Source: Desarmillaria ectypa (taxonomy: Eukaryota > Basidiomycota > Agaricomycetes > Agaricales > Physalacriaceae). Taken from it: a stretch of 64,000 bases of DNA. Of the stretch, positions 41,463 through 51,085 are shown piece by piece (positions within the stretch are counted from its first letter, which is position 1; each line of letters opens with the position of its first letter). The position numbers and the translations under genes were made by a program. The stretch spans positions 1,426,001 to 1,490,000 of the forward strand of contig JAUDYN010000003.1 of the NCBI GenBank assembly GCA_030407005.1, in the 5' to 3' direction. The notes below the pieces were generated by a model. It was not told where the DNA came from, did no database searches, and saw nothing but the letters and a program-made list of their open reading frames with translations.

Positions 41463-42081
41463 GGCCAATAATGGGGAGGTCCACTGGTAAAATTACAGGT
41501 GTAAAATGATAGGAAAAGGAAAACAGGAAAATAGCGCCTGCCACGACGGAAAGAGCCTCGTGGGAGCAGAGCCAAAGGTGAAGGAGCTTCGACCCCGGAT
41601 ACAGGACCCGATGGTAAACGAATATGTCGTCAACGTCGTCGGACTCGACGACGACGACAGGGATGAAAACAAGTTTGAAGTTGAAACGACGGGCAAAATT
41701 GGGGACTGATGAGCAGGGTGGGAGAGTGGACTAAAACTGAGGCCTGGCATTCGAATTTTGCCATTGCGTGTTGTCTTACCTTTTTGGGAACGCTCACTCT
41801 TGTCATTCCGACCAAAAAGGATGTTCTAGCTGACATTCTGGCTCAATCCTTGCCACAGCTCAGTTTCAAGAGTTCTAATGCTCATTCTCACTTTTGCTGA
41901 TAACTTTCAAGTAAATTTCTGTTCCAACTTGACTTTTTCCAAGCTTTCAGTCAGTCATCATTCGGTCCCTCATCTGAACTTGATCTGAGTCCAGCTCCTG
42001 CTGCCTTTTCGGGGTCCTCCCTTCGATCGCATCATCTCCGTTGAAACACCACGGCCATTTCATTACATCGTCCAATCAATA
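41463..42081. other. Intergenic: INO80 promoter and fumarase 3' region
   Basis: About 620 bases. It contains a perfect 8-bp stem (CGTCGTCG at 41634-41641 and CGACGACG at 41646-41653, 4-base loop) inside a GAC/GTC-rich stretch. Several short open frames on both strands overlap one another and none looks conserved. No gene is called. Confidence 0.45.
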
Positions 42082-44206
42082 TCAGTTCTCTGGGTCCGGA
42101 TGTAACATCAGTTCTGGGCGAACTTTCTGGTCAAAATCTTCCGGTGTCAGGAATCCCAGTGCGACGGTGGCTTCTTTCAATGTTGTCCCTTCCTTGTGAG
42201 CCTTCTTTGCACATTTCGCGACATCTGTCATGGTAACTTATCAACAAAAGTCAGTGCCTTCCATGGGTAACCACGTACTATCATAGCCAAGATGACGGTT
42301 TAAAATTGTAGCGAGCATGAGGGACTCGTTAAGCAACGTGTTAATTCGTTTCTCATTCGCCTGAATACCAACGACGCAGTTCTTGGTGAATGAGCGCGAT
42401 CCTTTGGTAGCGATGAGATTGTTTGTCTAGGTAGTTCCGATGGGAATCAAACTCACCATCAGCCAATAAACGGATACTTTGTAAAACGTTTTTGATAATG
42501 ACCGGTTTAAAGACATTAAGCTGTTTGAGGAAATTGCGTCAATGAAGATCCGAATTCTGTGCGGTTCCCTACCTCGAATTGCCCACTAGCACCAGCTACA
42601 CTGACGGCAGTTTGATTTCCCATGACTTGGGCAGCAACCATCGTCAAAGCCTCGCATTGTGTAGGATTGACCTTGCCTGGCATGATACTGCTACCGGGCT
42701 CATTTTCTGGTAGACTGAGTTCACCCAGACCACAACGAGGTCCAGACCCTAGGTAGCGGATATCATTGGCGATTTTCATCAAGGAACATGCAATGACGTT
42801 CAAGGCCCCATGTGCCTCGACTAGAGCATCATGTGCTGCAAGTGCTTCGAACTGCAGCCCAAAATTCAGCTAAGACAAGTTGCATTAAACCAAGTGAATA
42901 ACCTTGTTCGGAGCAGTTTTGAATTCTAATCCAGTTATCTTGCTAATCTCTGCTGCGACTTTGACATCGAAACCCTTCTTGGTATTAAGACCCTGTTATG
43001 TAGATGGTCAGTCTCGTAGCCGTCATATTCTCTTTCAGAAGACATACAGTGCCAACAGCGGTTCCACCTTGCGCAAGAAAGCTCAATCGTGGGAGAACAT
43101 CATTGATACGATCTATGCCGTTGGAGACCTGTTGAACGTAGCCACTGAATTCCTGGCCTAAAGTGAGAGGAGTTGCATCCTGTTGTAATTATATAAGCTA
43201 TATTCACAACCATGCTTACTGTGAACTTGCCTGAAGATGGGTACGACCAATTTTGATGATGCTATCAAAGGCTACCGACTTTGCGTAGAGAGCATCATGG
43301 AGTCCAGTCAAAGCCGGGAGAAGGTTGCGGCTGAGTTCCGTGACGGCGGCAACGTGCATAGCAGTGGGAAACCTGTATTTTGTGTCAAATAACTGGACTC
43401 GCATAGTGGTAACATGGTCCTAACGTATCGTTGCTGCTTTGACTCATGTTAACGTGGTCATTCGGATGTACTGGTTTCTTTGACCCAAGTTCGCCGCCAA
43501 GGAGCTCGATGGCTCTGTTGGAGATCACCTACTATCGACTTTAACCACTGAATATTGAATACAAAAACGCGACCAACTTCGTTGACGTTCATATTACTCT
43601 GGGTACCACTACCCGTTTGGAATACAACAAGAGGGAAATGGTCAATGAGTTCCCCAGAAATCACCTGATCGGAACGTGAGTGAAGGAAGGGCATTCGATA
43701 CTGAGGCTACAGACATCATCAGCTGCCTTCTGAATGGCATCACCGACTTTTGGGTCCATGCCATAACCGACATTGACAATGGAAGCAGCTTTCTTGAGGA
43801 CACCGAACGCTTTAATAAGAGGAGGGGGGAGACGTTCCGTAGGACCACCGATGTCAAAGTTCTGTAATGATCTGCAAGGCAAATTAGTGATGTATCGACG
43901 ACGGTAGACAATGCATTGAGCTCCCACCGTTGTGTCTGTGCGCCCCAGTACCGGTCCGCGGGAACCTGAAGTTCACCAAAGGTATCTTTCTCGACGCGGA
44001 AAGTGGAATCGGACTGGATCTGAGTGAGCTTGGGTAGGTTGAAAGAGGGTGAAAAGGCTAACCATGATAGCGGAGGAACTTGAGAAGAGTCGCAGAGATC
44101 TGGCCAGGCCCTGAGGGGTTCTAAGATTCAACTGTATGGGATCACGTGAGTGAAGAAGCCTTGTGATTGTAAGCCGTGTGACCTTTGAGTAGATTGTCAT
44201 CGACAT
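42082..44206 (-). CDS. FUM1: Fumarate hydratase, class II
   Basis: Converts fumarate to malate in the TCA cycle, and in yeast also acts in the cytosol and in the DNA damage response. The start at 44206 gives an Arg/Ser-rich presequence ([28 protein letters not shown]). The mature enzyme follows: [34 protein letters not shown], then [16 protein letters not shown]. Next come [40 protein letters not shown] and the signature loop [16 protein letters not shown]. The C-terminus reads [20 protein letters not shown], and the stop is at 42082-42084. About ten introns are present. An internal Met codon (44063-44065) sits just before the first intron and precedes the mature domain, offering a second start for a cytosolic form. 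Confidence 0.95.
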
Positions 44207-44530
44207 TGTGCGTGTGATTTAGGCTGGCGAAAGCACGAGAAAGGAGAGAAACAAGCGGGAGAAAGGAGGAAGAACCTGGAAGAACTTGACAATCCGGCAC
44301 AGAGATGGAAACGGCGGTTTCCGTCCGAGTTTTTCCGCTGAATTGCGTATGTCAACACGGAGCTGCAAGAGCGACATAGCGCTGCATCAACGTCAGTCCG
44401 GCATGAGAGGGTGTCGTTTGCTGGCATGCATAAATGAAGTTTTTTTTGACTTTAACTCGGATTATCTGGTACTCTTCGACGTCTGAGTCTCTTTGGCGGA
44501 ACATACGTCACTGCTGTTCGATTGAGGGTT

Positions 44531-44542
44531 CGGACCGGTCCG
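44531..44542. promoter_or_regulatory. CGG-N6-CCG palindrome upstream of PEX11
   Basis: CGGACCGGTCCG is a perfect 12-bp palindrome about 95 bp upstream of the PEX11 ATG. CGG and CCG triplets in inverted orientation are the usual half-sites for fungal Zn2Cys6 regulators. The site is seen directly; the binding factor is inferred. Confidence 0.5.
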
Positions 44543-44559
44543 CCGCTCTGGTGGGGAAA

Positions 44560-44565
44560 CACGTG
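44560..44565. promoter_or_regulatory. E-box CACGTG upstream of PEX11
   Basis: CACGTG lies 71-76 bp upstream of the PEX11 start and 17 bp from the end of the CGG-N6-CCG palindrome, so the two may act as one control unit. Confidence 0.35.
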
Positions 44566-44635
44566 AATTGTATAGTTCCCCGGTCACGCATTCAAATACC
44601 CCCAAGGTCAGTCCCGACTCCTCACACAGCCAACC

Positions 44636-45697
44636 ATGTCCACCATCGCGTCCCAGCTCATATTCCATCCGGTTGTATCTCACTCCCTCAAATTTGGTAC
44701 CACAACTCTTGGAAGGGACAAGGTATTTCTCTAGCCCCCTCGCGGCCGTCTACCATACTAACCGCACAAGACCTACCGCGCCATCCAATATTTCGCCAGG
44801 TTCTACACATGGTACCTTCTTTCTCGTGGCGAAAAAGATTCTGCAGTTCCTTGGAATGCCCTTAAAATCCATCTTGGGACCGCTCGCAAACGTTTGTCCC
44901 CGTCTCGTCAATGAGCTGTGATTCTTTACTTATCGAATTCAGTCCTTCGGCTGGGGAAACCTATGGAGCACTTACAAGTAGCCCTTCGTGCTGTCCTCTC
45001 CTCTTCTTCGGCACCCGAACAAATAACCACTATTGCTCGGCAATTAGCATACTTTGGGTACTTGTCCCTCGACGGGTTGGTCTGGGTGAGCTTTATCTAC
45101 CGTTAGTTGATTCATACCATCTGATTTCTCTCAGGCCAACTCCATAAAATTTGTCCAGTTCAAGTCTGAAACCGCTCAGAAGATACAGAGACTTTCAAAC
45201 AGATTTTGGTTTACTGGAATTGTTTTTGGTCTGCTTAATGGGATCATCAAAGTCAGTTGTAACGGTTTCATTATGGTTCTGGTTCTCACTGAAGTGGTAA
45301 ATTACCTAGATGCTTCGTATACACAAAGAGTTGTCAGCGTTGAAAGTCAAGTCTATCAGCGACAATGACCTCGGTAGTGAAGCCGACTGCTCTGCAAAGG
45401 CTGTAGCTCTGAAAACGTACGTCTATCGTTCTTGATAAAAGCACATTAATCTCAATTTTGCTGTATACAAGTTCACGCGCGACTACCCTGCATCAGCTTA
45501 CCCTCGACTCGCTCGATGTTTGGATTCCTGCGACCGGACTGGGCCTGACGAATCTTAATGATGGTGTATTGGGTATCTTTGGGTGAGTTTCCATGCCACG
45601 TATAACCACCACCGTCACTAAAAACTCGTATCGTAGGCTGATTACTTCGTTGATGGCAGCTAGAAAACAGTGGAATTCCGTCAATAGCAAGAAGTGA
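44636..45697 (+). CDS. PEX11: Peroxisomal membrane biogenesis protein Pex11
   Basis: Peroxisomal membrane protein that elongates and promotes division of peroxisomes. The ATG at 44636 gives MSTIASQLIFHPVVSHSLKF, then GTTTLGRDK spliced to VYRAIQYFARFYTWYL, the amphipathic N-terminal region of the family. Later exons give RLGKPMEHLQVALRAVL, TIARQLAYFGYLSLDGLVWA, ETAQKIQRLSNRFWFTGIVF and a final membrane segment (TGLGLTNLNDGVLGIFGLIT) ending ARKQWNSVNSKK. TGA is at 45695-45697. About six short introns are present. It converges with CMC1, with 76 bp between the two stop codons. Confidence 0.88.
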
Positions 45698-45773
45698 TCT
45701 GTGACCGCCCTGTATATTGTATAAATTAAGATAATCGTATAAGAGATACAAGTGTGAAAGGACATGATTTTTG

Positions 45774-46158
45774 CTACGATGTCTGGGATTGGTCAAAAAG
45801 TTGGCGTTTTTCTTCTTGCCGCTGGTTTCGTAATTTGAGATACTCCCCACGAACAATGTCCATGGACTCTGGTCCGGTACTGTGGGACAGTCATTACTAG
45901 AAGAACGGCGCCAAAGAAAAAGTACCGACTATTGAATCATGCACTTTTCGACTACCCTCAACTTGTCTTTGCAGGCCCAAGCCACCGAAATTAGACGCCC
46001 GGACATGCAATCCGCAAATTCTGCTTCACATCTGTAAGAACAATAGTAGGAAGACGAGGTAGAGACGCACCTTTGACTACAGGATCGCATTGTTTGAGCG
46101 CATAGGCTTTGGTAGCCTTTAGCAAGCTATCCTCTTCCCGACGAGAGAGTGCGTTCAT
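45774..46158 (-). CDS. CMC1: Twin CX9C protein Cmc1 (cytochrome c oxidase assembly)
   Basis: Small intermembrane-space protein needed for COX assembly. The gene is in three short exons. The start at 46158 gives MNALSRREEDSLLKATKAY, then KQC. The first intron (46021-46070, GTGCGT...AAGCAG) joins this to EFADCMSGRLISVAWAC. The pairs CDPVVKEFADC and CKDKLRVVEKC are exact CX9C motifs. A second intron joins CMIQ to YTGPESMDIVRGEYLKLRNQ and a tail ending LFDQSQTS; TAG is at 45774-45776. Total is about 95 residues, close to the family size. An upstream in-frame ATG at 46281 would add 41 residues of unlike sequence and is less likely. Confidence 0.83.
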
Positions 46159-46306
46159 CAGCGTTGAGTACCAAGCCGGGACGATGTCGGCCGAATCCGA
46201 AACATTCACCGACCAACTTTGATGATGTAATTTGAATCCTTCTTTGCTGTCATTCGACCAGCTTACTAATCCCTGCACCATAATCTCTTCTGGTGCAGTA
46301 TCAGCA

Positions 46307-47747
46307 ATGTATTCTCTTGTTAGACCAACTCGACTATGTTCTCTTCCTCAAGTCCGGTTCCTCGCAACACCGTCGTCCCCTACCAAACAAAGTTTTAGGG
46401 AAGCATTGACATCGGGACCTTCGCTAGATGAGTTCATATCGGGAGAGGCTCATGAACGTGTTTTGCTCGGAAATGCTCGAGGGTATGCCTTTGAATGACA
46501 TTATCTTTCTAGAACTAACCCCTCGTCAGCCCACGTCTTCCGTCATACCTTAAAACTTCTATTCCCTCAGGAGCCTCGTTCACTAAGATCAAGAAAGACC
46601 TGAGAGGATTGGGTCTTCATACTGTGTGCGAAGAGGCTCGTTGTCCCAATATTGGTGATTGCTGGGGTGGTAAAGAAGGCGCTACGGAGGCAGAGGGCCG
46701 AAGTGCAGCTACTGCCACCATAATGGTGAGGACCTAGGCTCTAAACAAGAGTATAACGGCTCATAAGAATAGCTCATGGGTGATACATGTACTCGTGGCT
46801 GCAGATTCTGCTCTGTAAAGACGTCTCGCGCACCGCCGCCTTTGGATCCACATGAACCGGAGAATACTGCCGAGGCCATCAGTCGATGGGGTTTGGGCTA
46901 CATCGTTCTTACGAGTGTCGATAGAGATGGTACATTTCATATCGTCCTATATTTTGACTCTGTGACTCATACATGCTAGATCTCGCTGACGGTGGCGCCC
47001 ATCATTTTGCAGAAACTATACGGAAGATTAAACAAAAGTGTGTCTATGTTCTCTGTATCTCATTCCAACTCTGACCTCGTTTCAGAGCTTCCCATATCTT
47101 GGTTGAAGCATTGACCGGAGATTTCGCCGGTTCCCTACCTCATGTGTCCCTTGTAGCGAAATCTGGGCTCGATGTATATGCCCATAACATTGAAACAGTT
47201 GAAGCTCTGACGCCGTATGTCCGGGATAGACGGGCGACGTTCCGACAGAGTCTGAAAGTTCTAGAACACGCCAAACAAGAGGGCGTTCGAATAACGAAAA
47301 CGAGTATCATGCTTGGTGTTGGCGAAACAAGTGAACAGATCGTAGATGCATTGCGAGGTCAGTTCCTTTGCCTGTACAATGCTTTGCGCATGTCTAACTG
47401 TCCTCAGAGCTTCGCAAAGTCTCCGTAGACGTTGTAACTTTTGGCCAGTACATGCGTCCGACCAAACGACATATGAAAGTAGACCGTTACGTTGAACCGG
47501 CAGAATTTGAGCGATTGAAGCAGGTCGCCGAAGATATGGGTTTCCTGTACGTTGCTAGTGGACCATTGGTTCGCAGCAGTTACAAGGTCAGCGTCTCGAC
47601 GCCTATTCCGTTGGGTATCTATTTATCTCCTGATAGGCCGGTGAATATTACATTGAGAACATATTGCGAGGGAAGGGAGCTGAGAATAGAGCGAAACGTC
47701 ACGTTGCTACCTCGTTGCCGGAACATTGGGGTGCCGATCTACGCTAA
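46307..47747 (+). CDS. LIP5: Lipoyl synthase (radical SAM), mitochondrial
   Basis: Inserts two sulfurs into octanoyl-protein to make lipoyl groups. The ATG at 46307 gives [20 protein letters not shown], a typical mitochondrial presequence. The auxiliary Fe-S cluster motif is [12 protein letters not shown] and the radical-SAM cluster is CTRGCRFC (CX3CX2C). Other blocks are [66 protein letters not shown] and [25 protein letters not shown] then splices to [20 protein letters not shown]. The stop is at 47745-47747. About seven introns. It starts 148 bp from CMC1 on a shared divergent promoter. Its substrate PDH-E2 is encoded at 53.3-54.9 kb. Confidence 0.94.
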
Positions 47748-48145
47748 CGTGTATGGTCCTGTATAGTTTACTACGTTACCATCATGTAATTCTATCAAGC
47801 CTATCTGTAGGTCCAGCTGATCAACTTGGAGTGATCCGAGGTAGGCTTCCGAGTACGAGCGTCCCGTTCAGGGGCAAAACTGGGATTTAATGAATCGGAA
47901 AATGTCAACATGGTCCTGTACAGAATCGGTGGTAAAAAAAAAACATTGATGAGAAGATCCGTACTGAAAGGCGTTGAATAACTAGAGGCGGCAGCCTCTG
48001 ACAACGAACAGCAATCTGATATCATCGACCGGACTCTTCGCTCTGATCGATAATCGAGTGGTCCACCAAGGTAAAAAAAAAATCGCAGCGTAGGGGATCG
48101 AAATACGCGATCATTGGTCATCGCCTGCCTTTCTACCATACTGCC
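47748..48145. other. Intergenic: LIP5 3' region and GT8 promoter
   Basis: About 400 bases between two plus-strand genes. It includes two poly-A runs (around 47936 and 48074). No gene or RNA is recognised. Confidence 0.5.
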
Positions 48146-49240
48146 ATGTCTCCCAAAGCCGCGTGGGTTTCCCTCCTATCCAAGACAGCTTATTTGCCAG
48201 GTCTTCTCGTCGTAGACTATGGTCTGAAGGCTGCAAAATCGAAATACCCGCTGATAGTGATGGTCACGCCGGATATACCTCAAGATGCTCGTAATGTCCT
48301 TAAAAATCGGGGTCTGATCAGTGTCGATGTGGGCGTAGTAGCCCCAGAGGCAAGTCGTCAAAGATTCGACATTCACGATGCTAGGTTTGCCGACACTTGG
48401 TCTAAAGTTCGGTAAGTATCTCTGTCAATCTGCTCGGGTGCTCATCCGATAACATTATCTCTTAGTACTTTTGAGATGGTGGATTACGATGTATGTCTTC
48501 CTTTGGATTAGGGGTGATGATGCTGACTTAATATCCGGTTTCTCAAGCGAGTGGTTCTTCTGGATGCCGATGTGATAATCCTGAGAAACATGGATGAGCT
48601 CATGGATCTCGACCTGCCCAAAGATCAGATCGCCGCTGCCCATGTCTGCGCTTGCAACCCTCGGAAGCTCCCTCATTATCCTGCCGATTGGTTAGTAACC
48701 CTGCACAATAACGCAATCCTTTTCTGTAGCTTATGTTATTATAGGATTCCCGAGAATTGCGCTCATAGTGCCGTGTCCGGTCCAAATGCTCCGCCTCCTC
48801 AGTGGTCTGAAGGAAAACCTCGCCCCTACAGTCAGCTCAATTCTGGGGTTGTAGTTCTCAATCCCTCGATGGCTGTCGCAAACGCTATCATTGAACGACT
48901 TATGACATCCGCAGAAGTTGAAAACTTCACGTTCGCAGACCAAGATCTCATGATTGAACATTTCAAAGGGATGTGGAAGCCTCTTCCTTGGTACTACAAC
49001 GCTCTTCGGACGTTACAGGTTGTGCATCCGAAGATCTGGCGTGACGAAGAAGTTCGATGCCTCCATTATATTCTTCCTGATAAACCTTGGAAGGCGAGGG
49101 TACCAGACGAAGGTACTGGTAGTCCCTTCGATGAAACTAACCGGTGGTGGTGGGCACATTTTGAGAAATTGGGTGAGGAGCTGCGAGCAGTAGATCCTGA
49201 AGGCTGGGGGTTGGTTTCAGCTAAAGTCGCAGCCAAGTGA
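48146..49240 (+). CDS. Glycosyltransferase family 8 (glycogenin/galactinol-synthase-like)
   Basis: Nucleotide-sugar glycosyltransferase of the GT8 fold, about 305 residues. The start at 48146 gives MSPKAAWVSLLSKTAYLPGL, leading to LVVDYGLKAAKSKYPLIVMV (Rossmann N-terminus). The metal-binding DxD lies in VVLLDADVIILRNMDEL, where VVLL is joined to FEMVDYDR by splicing. Later GT8 blocks are AHVCACNPRKLPHYPADWIP, YSQLNSGVVVLNPSMAVAN, FADQDLMIEHFKGMWKPLPW, YYNALRTLQVVHPKIW and LHYILPDKPWKARVP. There is no signal peptide, so a cytosolic enzyme is likely. Glycogenin is excluded as a firm call because no clear glycosylated Tyr tail follows; the true acceptor is unknown. TGA at 49238-49240. Three introns inferred. 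Confidence 0.8.
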
Positions 49241-49352
49241 TGCCTGCAGAAGCAGATTTAGAATTAGACCACCACCGTACACCGTCTGATTTATTATCGG
49301 TGCACATATGTACATTATAATACCCTAAAAGTTTCTAAGCTGGCAAAGATAG

Positions 49353-50809
49353 CTACGCCCTCCAACCAACGTGCACCTGGTCAGTACGAAATCTGAATTC
49401 ATGTCAGGCATTGTAAGGGTTACAGGCTGTACCCACATACCTTTGAGTACAGGTGCTATTAGTCAAAGATGTTCTGTAGCCCATCCTAAAGCCGAGAAGG
49501 CCCGCTTGAGCGATCATAATTCCGTTGTCTATGCAGAATCTGATGACGAGTCCGGTTAAATTGACATGCAGCATAATTCCCAAACACACCTCTCGTCGGT
49601 GGCAAAGATTTTCCCGTGGCGTTCGGCGGCCATTATTCCCATCATCTCCTGGAGTCGTTCATTGCCTGTTAGAAGGGGGTAAATGATTCTACATCATGCA
49701 AATGCATTAACAACGTACATCCGACACCACCGACAATAAGGACCTCTTTACTGCCGATATGTGCCATGGCACGTTCGGTAATCTCCACTAGCATCGCAAA
49801 AACAGTCTCCTGCAAGGAGAAACACAGGTCTGCAGGGGTGATAATGTCATCTTCCGAGTTGTCGGCCGCCCCCTCAGGTTGATATCGCTTGTCGAAGGTA
49901 TAGGCTTCAATAGAGGTTAAGATTCCCGAAAGACTAATATCCATCCCCTTGGTCGCATACGGTATCGGCAAAAGTCGTTTACCCCTGCCCATAATTCAGT
50001 ATTGTACTGGGAGATGCAGCGGAAATAACGGACTTCTTTGCCTCTTGCTCGATATTATACCCGGGACTCGGGTCGTTGCTCAAATTGATCACTCGTGCAA
50101 ACCGGTCGAGGCAGTTTCCGACAGCGATGTCGAGTGTTTCTCCAAATATACGGTAGCATTGACGAGAATATGCAATGACTTGCGTATTTCCTCCGGAAAC
50201 GTACAAGACAACGGGGTTTTGGGCGCCGGTGATTTCGCGTCCCATCTCGATGTCTGTTAAGAGGTAGGTATGCGATATGGTTAATGGTTGAGTACTTACG
50301 GCCAACGCAATGGTTCACGCCGACCAGTGGCTTGTCGTAAAGAAGGGAAAGTGTTCGCGCAACCAGAGCTACTGACTGCAATGGTGCCCCCATTCCCGGT
50401 CCTGAAAAGCGTAGGTCACTTTCAGAACAACTAGGAATTACTCTAAAGATGAGAAATACCTTTGGTAAAGCATATGCAGTCCATATCATGCATTGATACA
50501 TTGGCCTGCTTCAAACAGTCTTCGATGACTTTGAGAGCCCATTCGCGATGATGAAGCGCGGTATCCCGAGGCTGGAACCCTTCCCCTGGAGGCGTGATAT
50601 ATGTATGTCGAATGTTCGACAAGATTGTGGTCGACCCATCTTCAGCGTGCTTGATTATCCCAGCGCCTAGCTTGTTGGCTGACCCTTCCAGTCCGAGTGC
50701 AAGATAGGGACGATCTGCTGCGACATGAGCATATTTATGTTGCAGCGTGTCTGTTAAAATCTGTACCTGGCGCCTTCAGTGGCGATATCCTTTTCGTCCG
50801 CCCCGGCAT
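49353..50809 (-). CDS. KAE1: tRNA N6-adenosine threonylcarbamoyltransferase (KEOPS subunit Kae1)
   Basis: Catalytic subunit of KEOPS; makes t6A37 on ANN-decoding tRNAs. The start at 50809 gives [14 protein letters not shown], spliced to [20 protein letters not shown]. Blocks follow in family order: [39 protein letters not shown] and [20 protein letters not shown] with the metal-binding His pair. Next are [85 protein letters not shown] and a C-terminus ending [12 protein letters not shown]. The stop is at 49353-49355. About five introns. The N-terminal extension is short, fitting the cytosolic/nuclear Kae1 rather than the mitochondrial Qri7 form. Confidence 0.93.
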
Positions 50810-51085
50810 AAGTGCAATAAAGCAAAGTACCTGATTAGATCAGGGCGGCTTCAAAGATCCAAAAAGGAAACCTATATACCAGTTAACTTCACTCAGTAGC
50901 CAAAATATAATTTCTCCGAAAGCAAAGTTAGGTACAACTGTCGAATTAGGTAGGGGTATTATAGGGATGTATATATGCGTGATACTATTTTTTTTCGCCA
51001 AGAAATGTCCTATATGTTTGATAAGTATACATGCTCATCCTATTATCACAACCGACCAGCACTCGAAGCTGTAATTCCACTCAGG

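Larger units (their letters stand above)
44207..44635. other. Divergent promoter of fumarase and PEX11
   Basis: About 430 bases between divergent starts. It holds a perfect CGG-N6-CCG palindrome and a CACGTG, both on the PEX11 side. Small open frames here show no conserved content. Confidence 0.5.

Noticed and set aside
41506..41900. Short plus-strand frames between INO80 and fumarase
   Set aside because: Overlapping, low-complexity (Asp run from GAC repeats), no shared domain and no good splice links.
45473..45856. 127-codon minus-strand frame over the PEX11 3' end and CMC1 last exon
   Set aside because: Only its upstream part is coding, as the CMC1 last exon in this same frame region; the remainder is antisense to PEX11 with no conservation.
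46159..46281. CMC1 start at the upstream ATG (46281)
   Set aside because: It would add 41 residues unlike the family and would leave only 25 bp to the LIP5 start; MNALSRREE fits known Cmc1 N-termini.
48495..48545. GTGATGATGCTGA in a GT8 intron, resembling C and D boxes of a snoRNA
   Set aside because: The two boxes are adjacent with no room for a guide, and the intron is too short for a C/D snoRNA.
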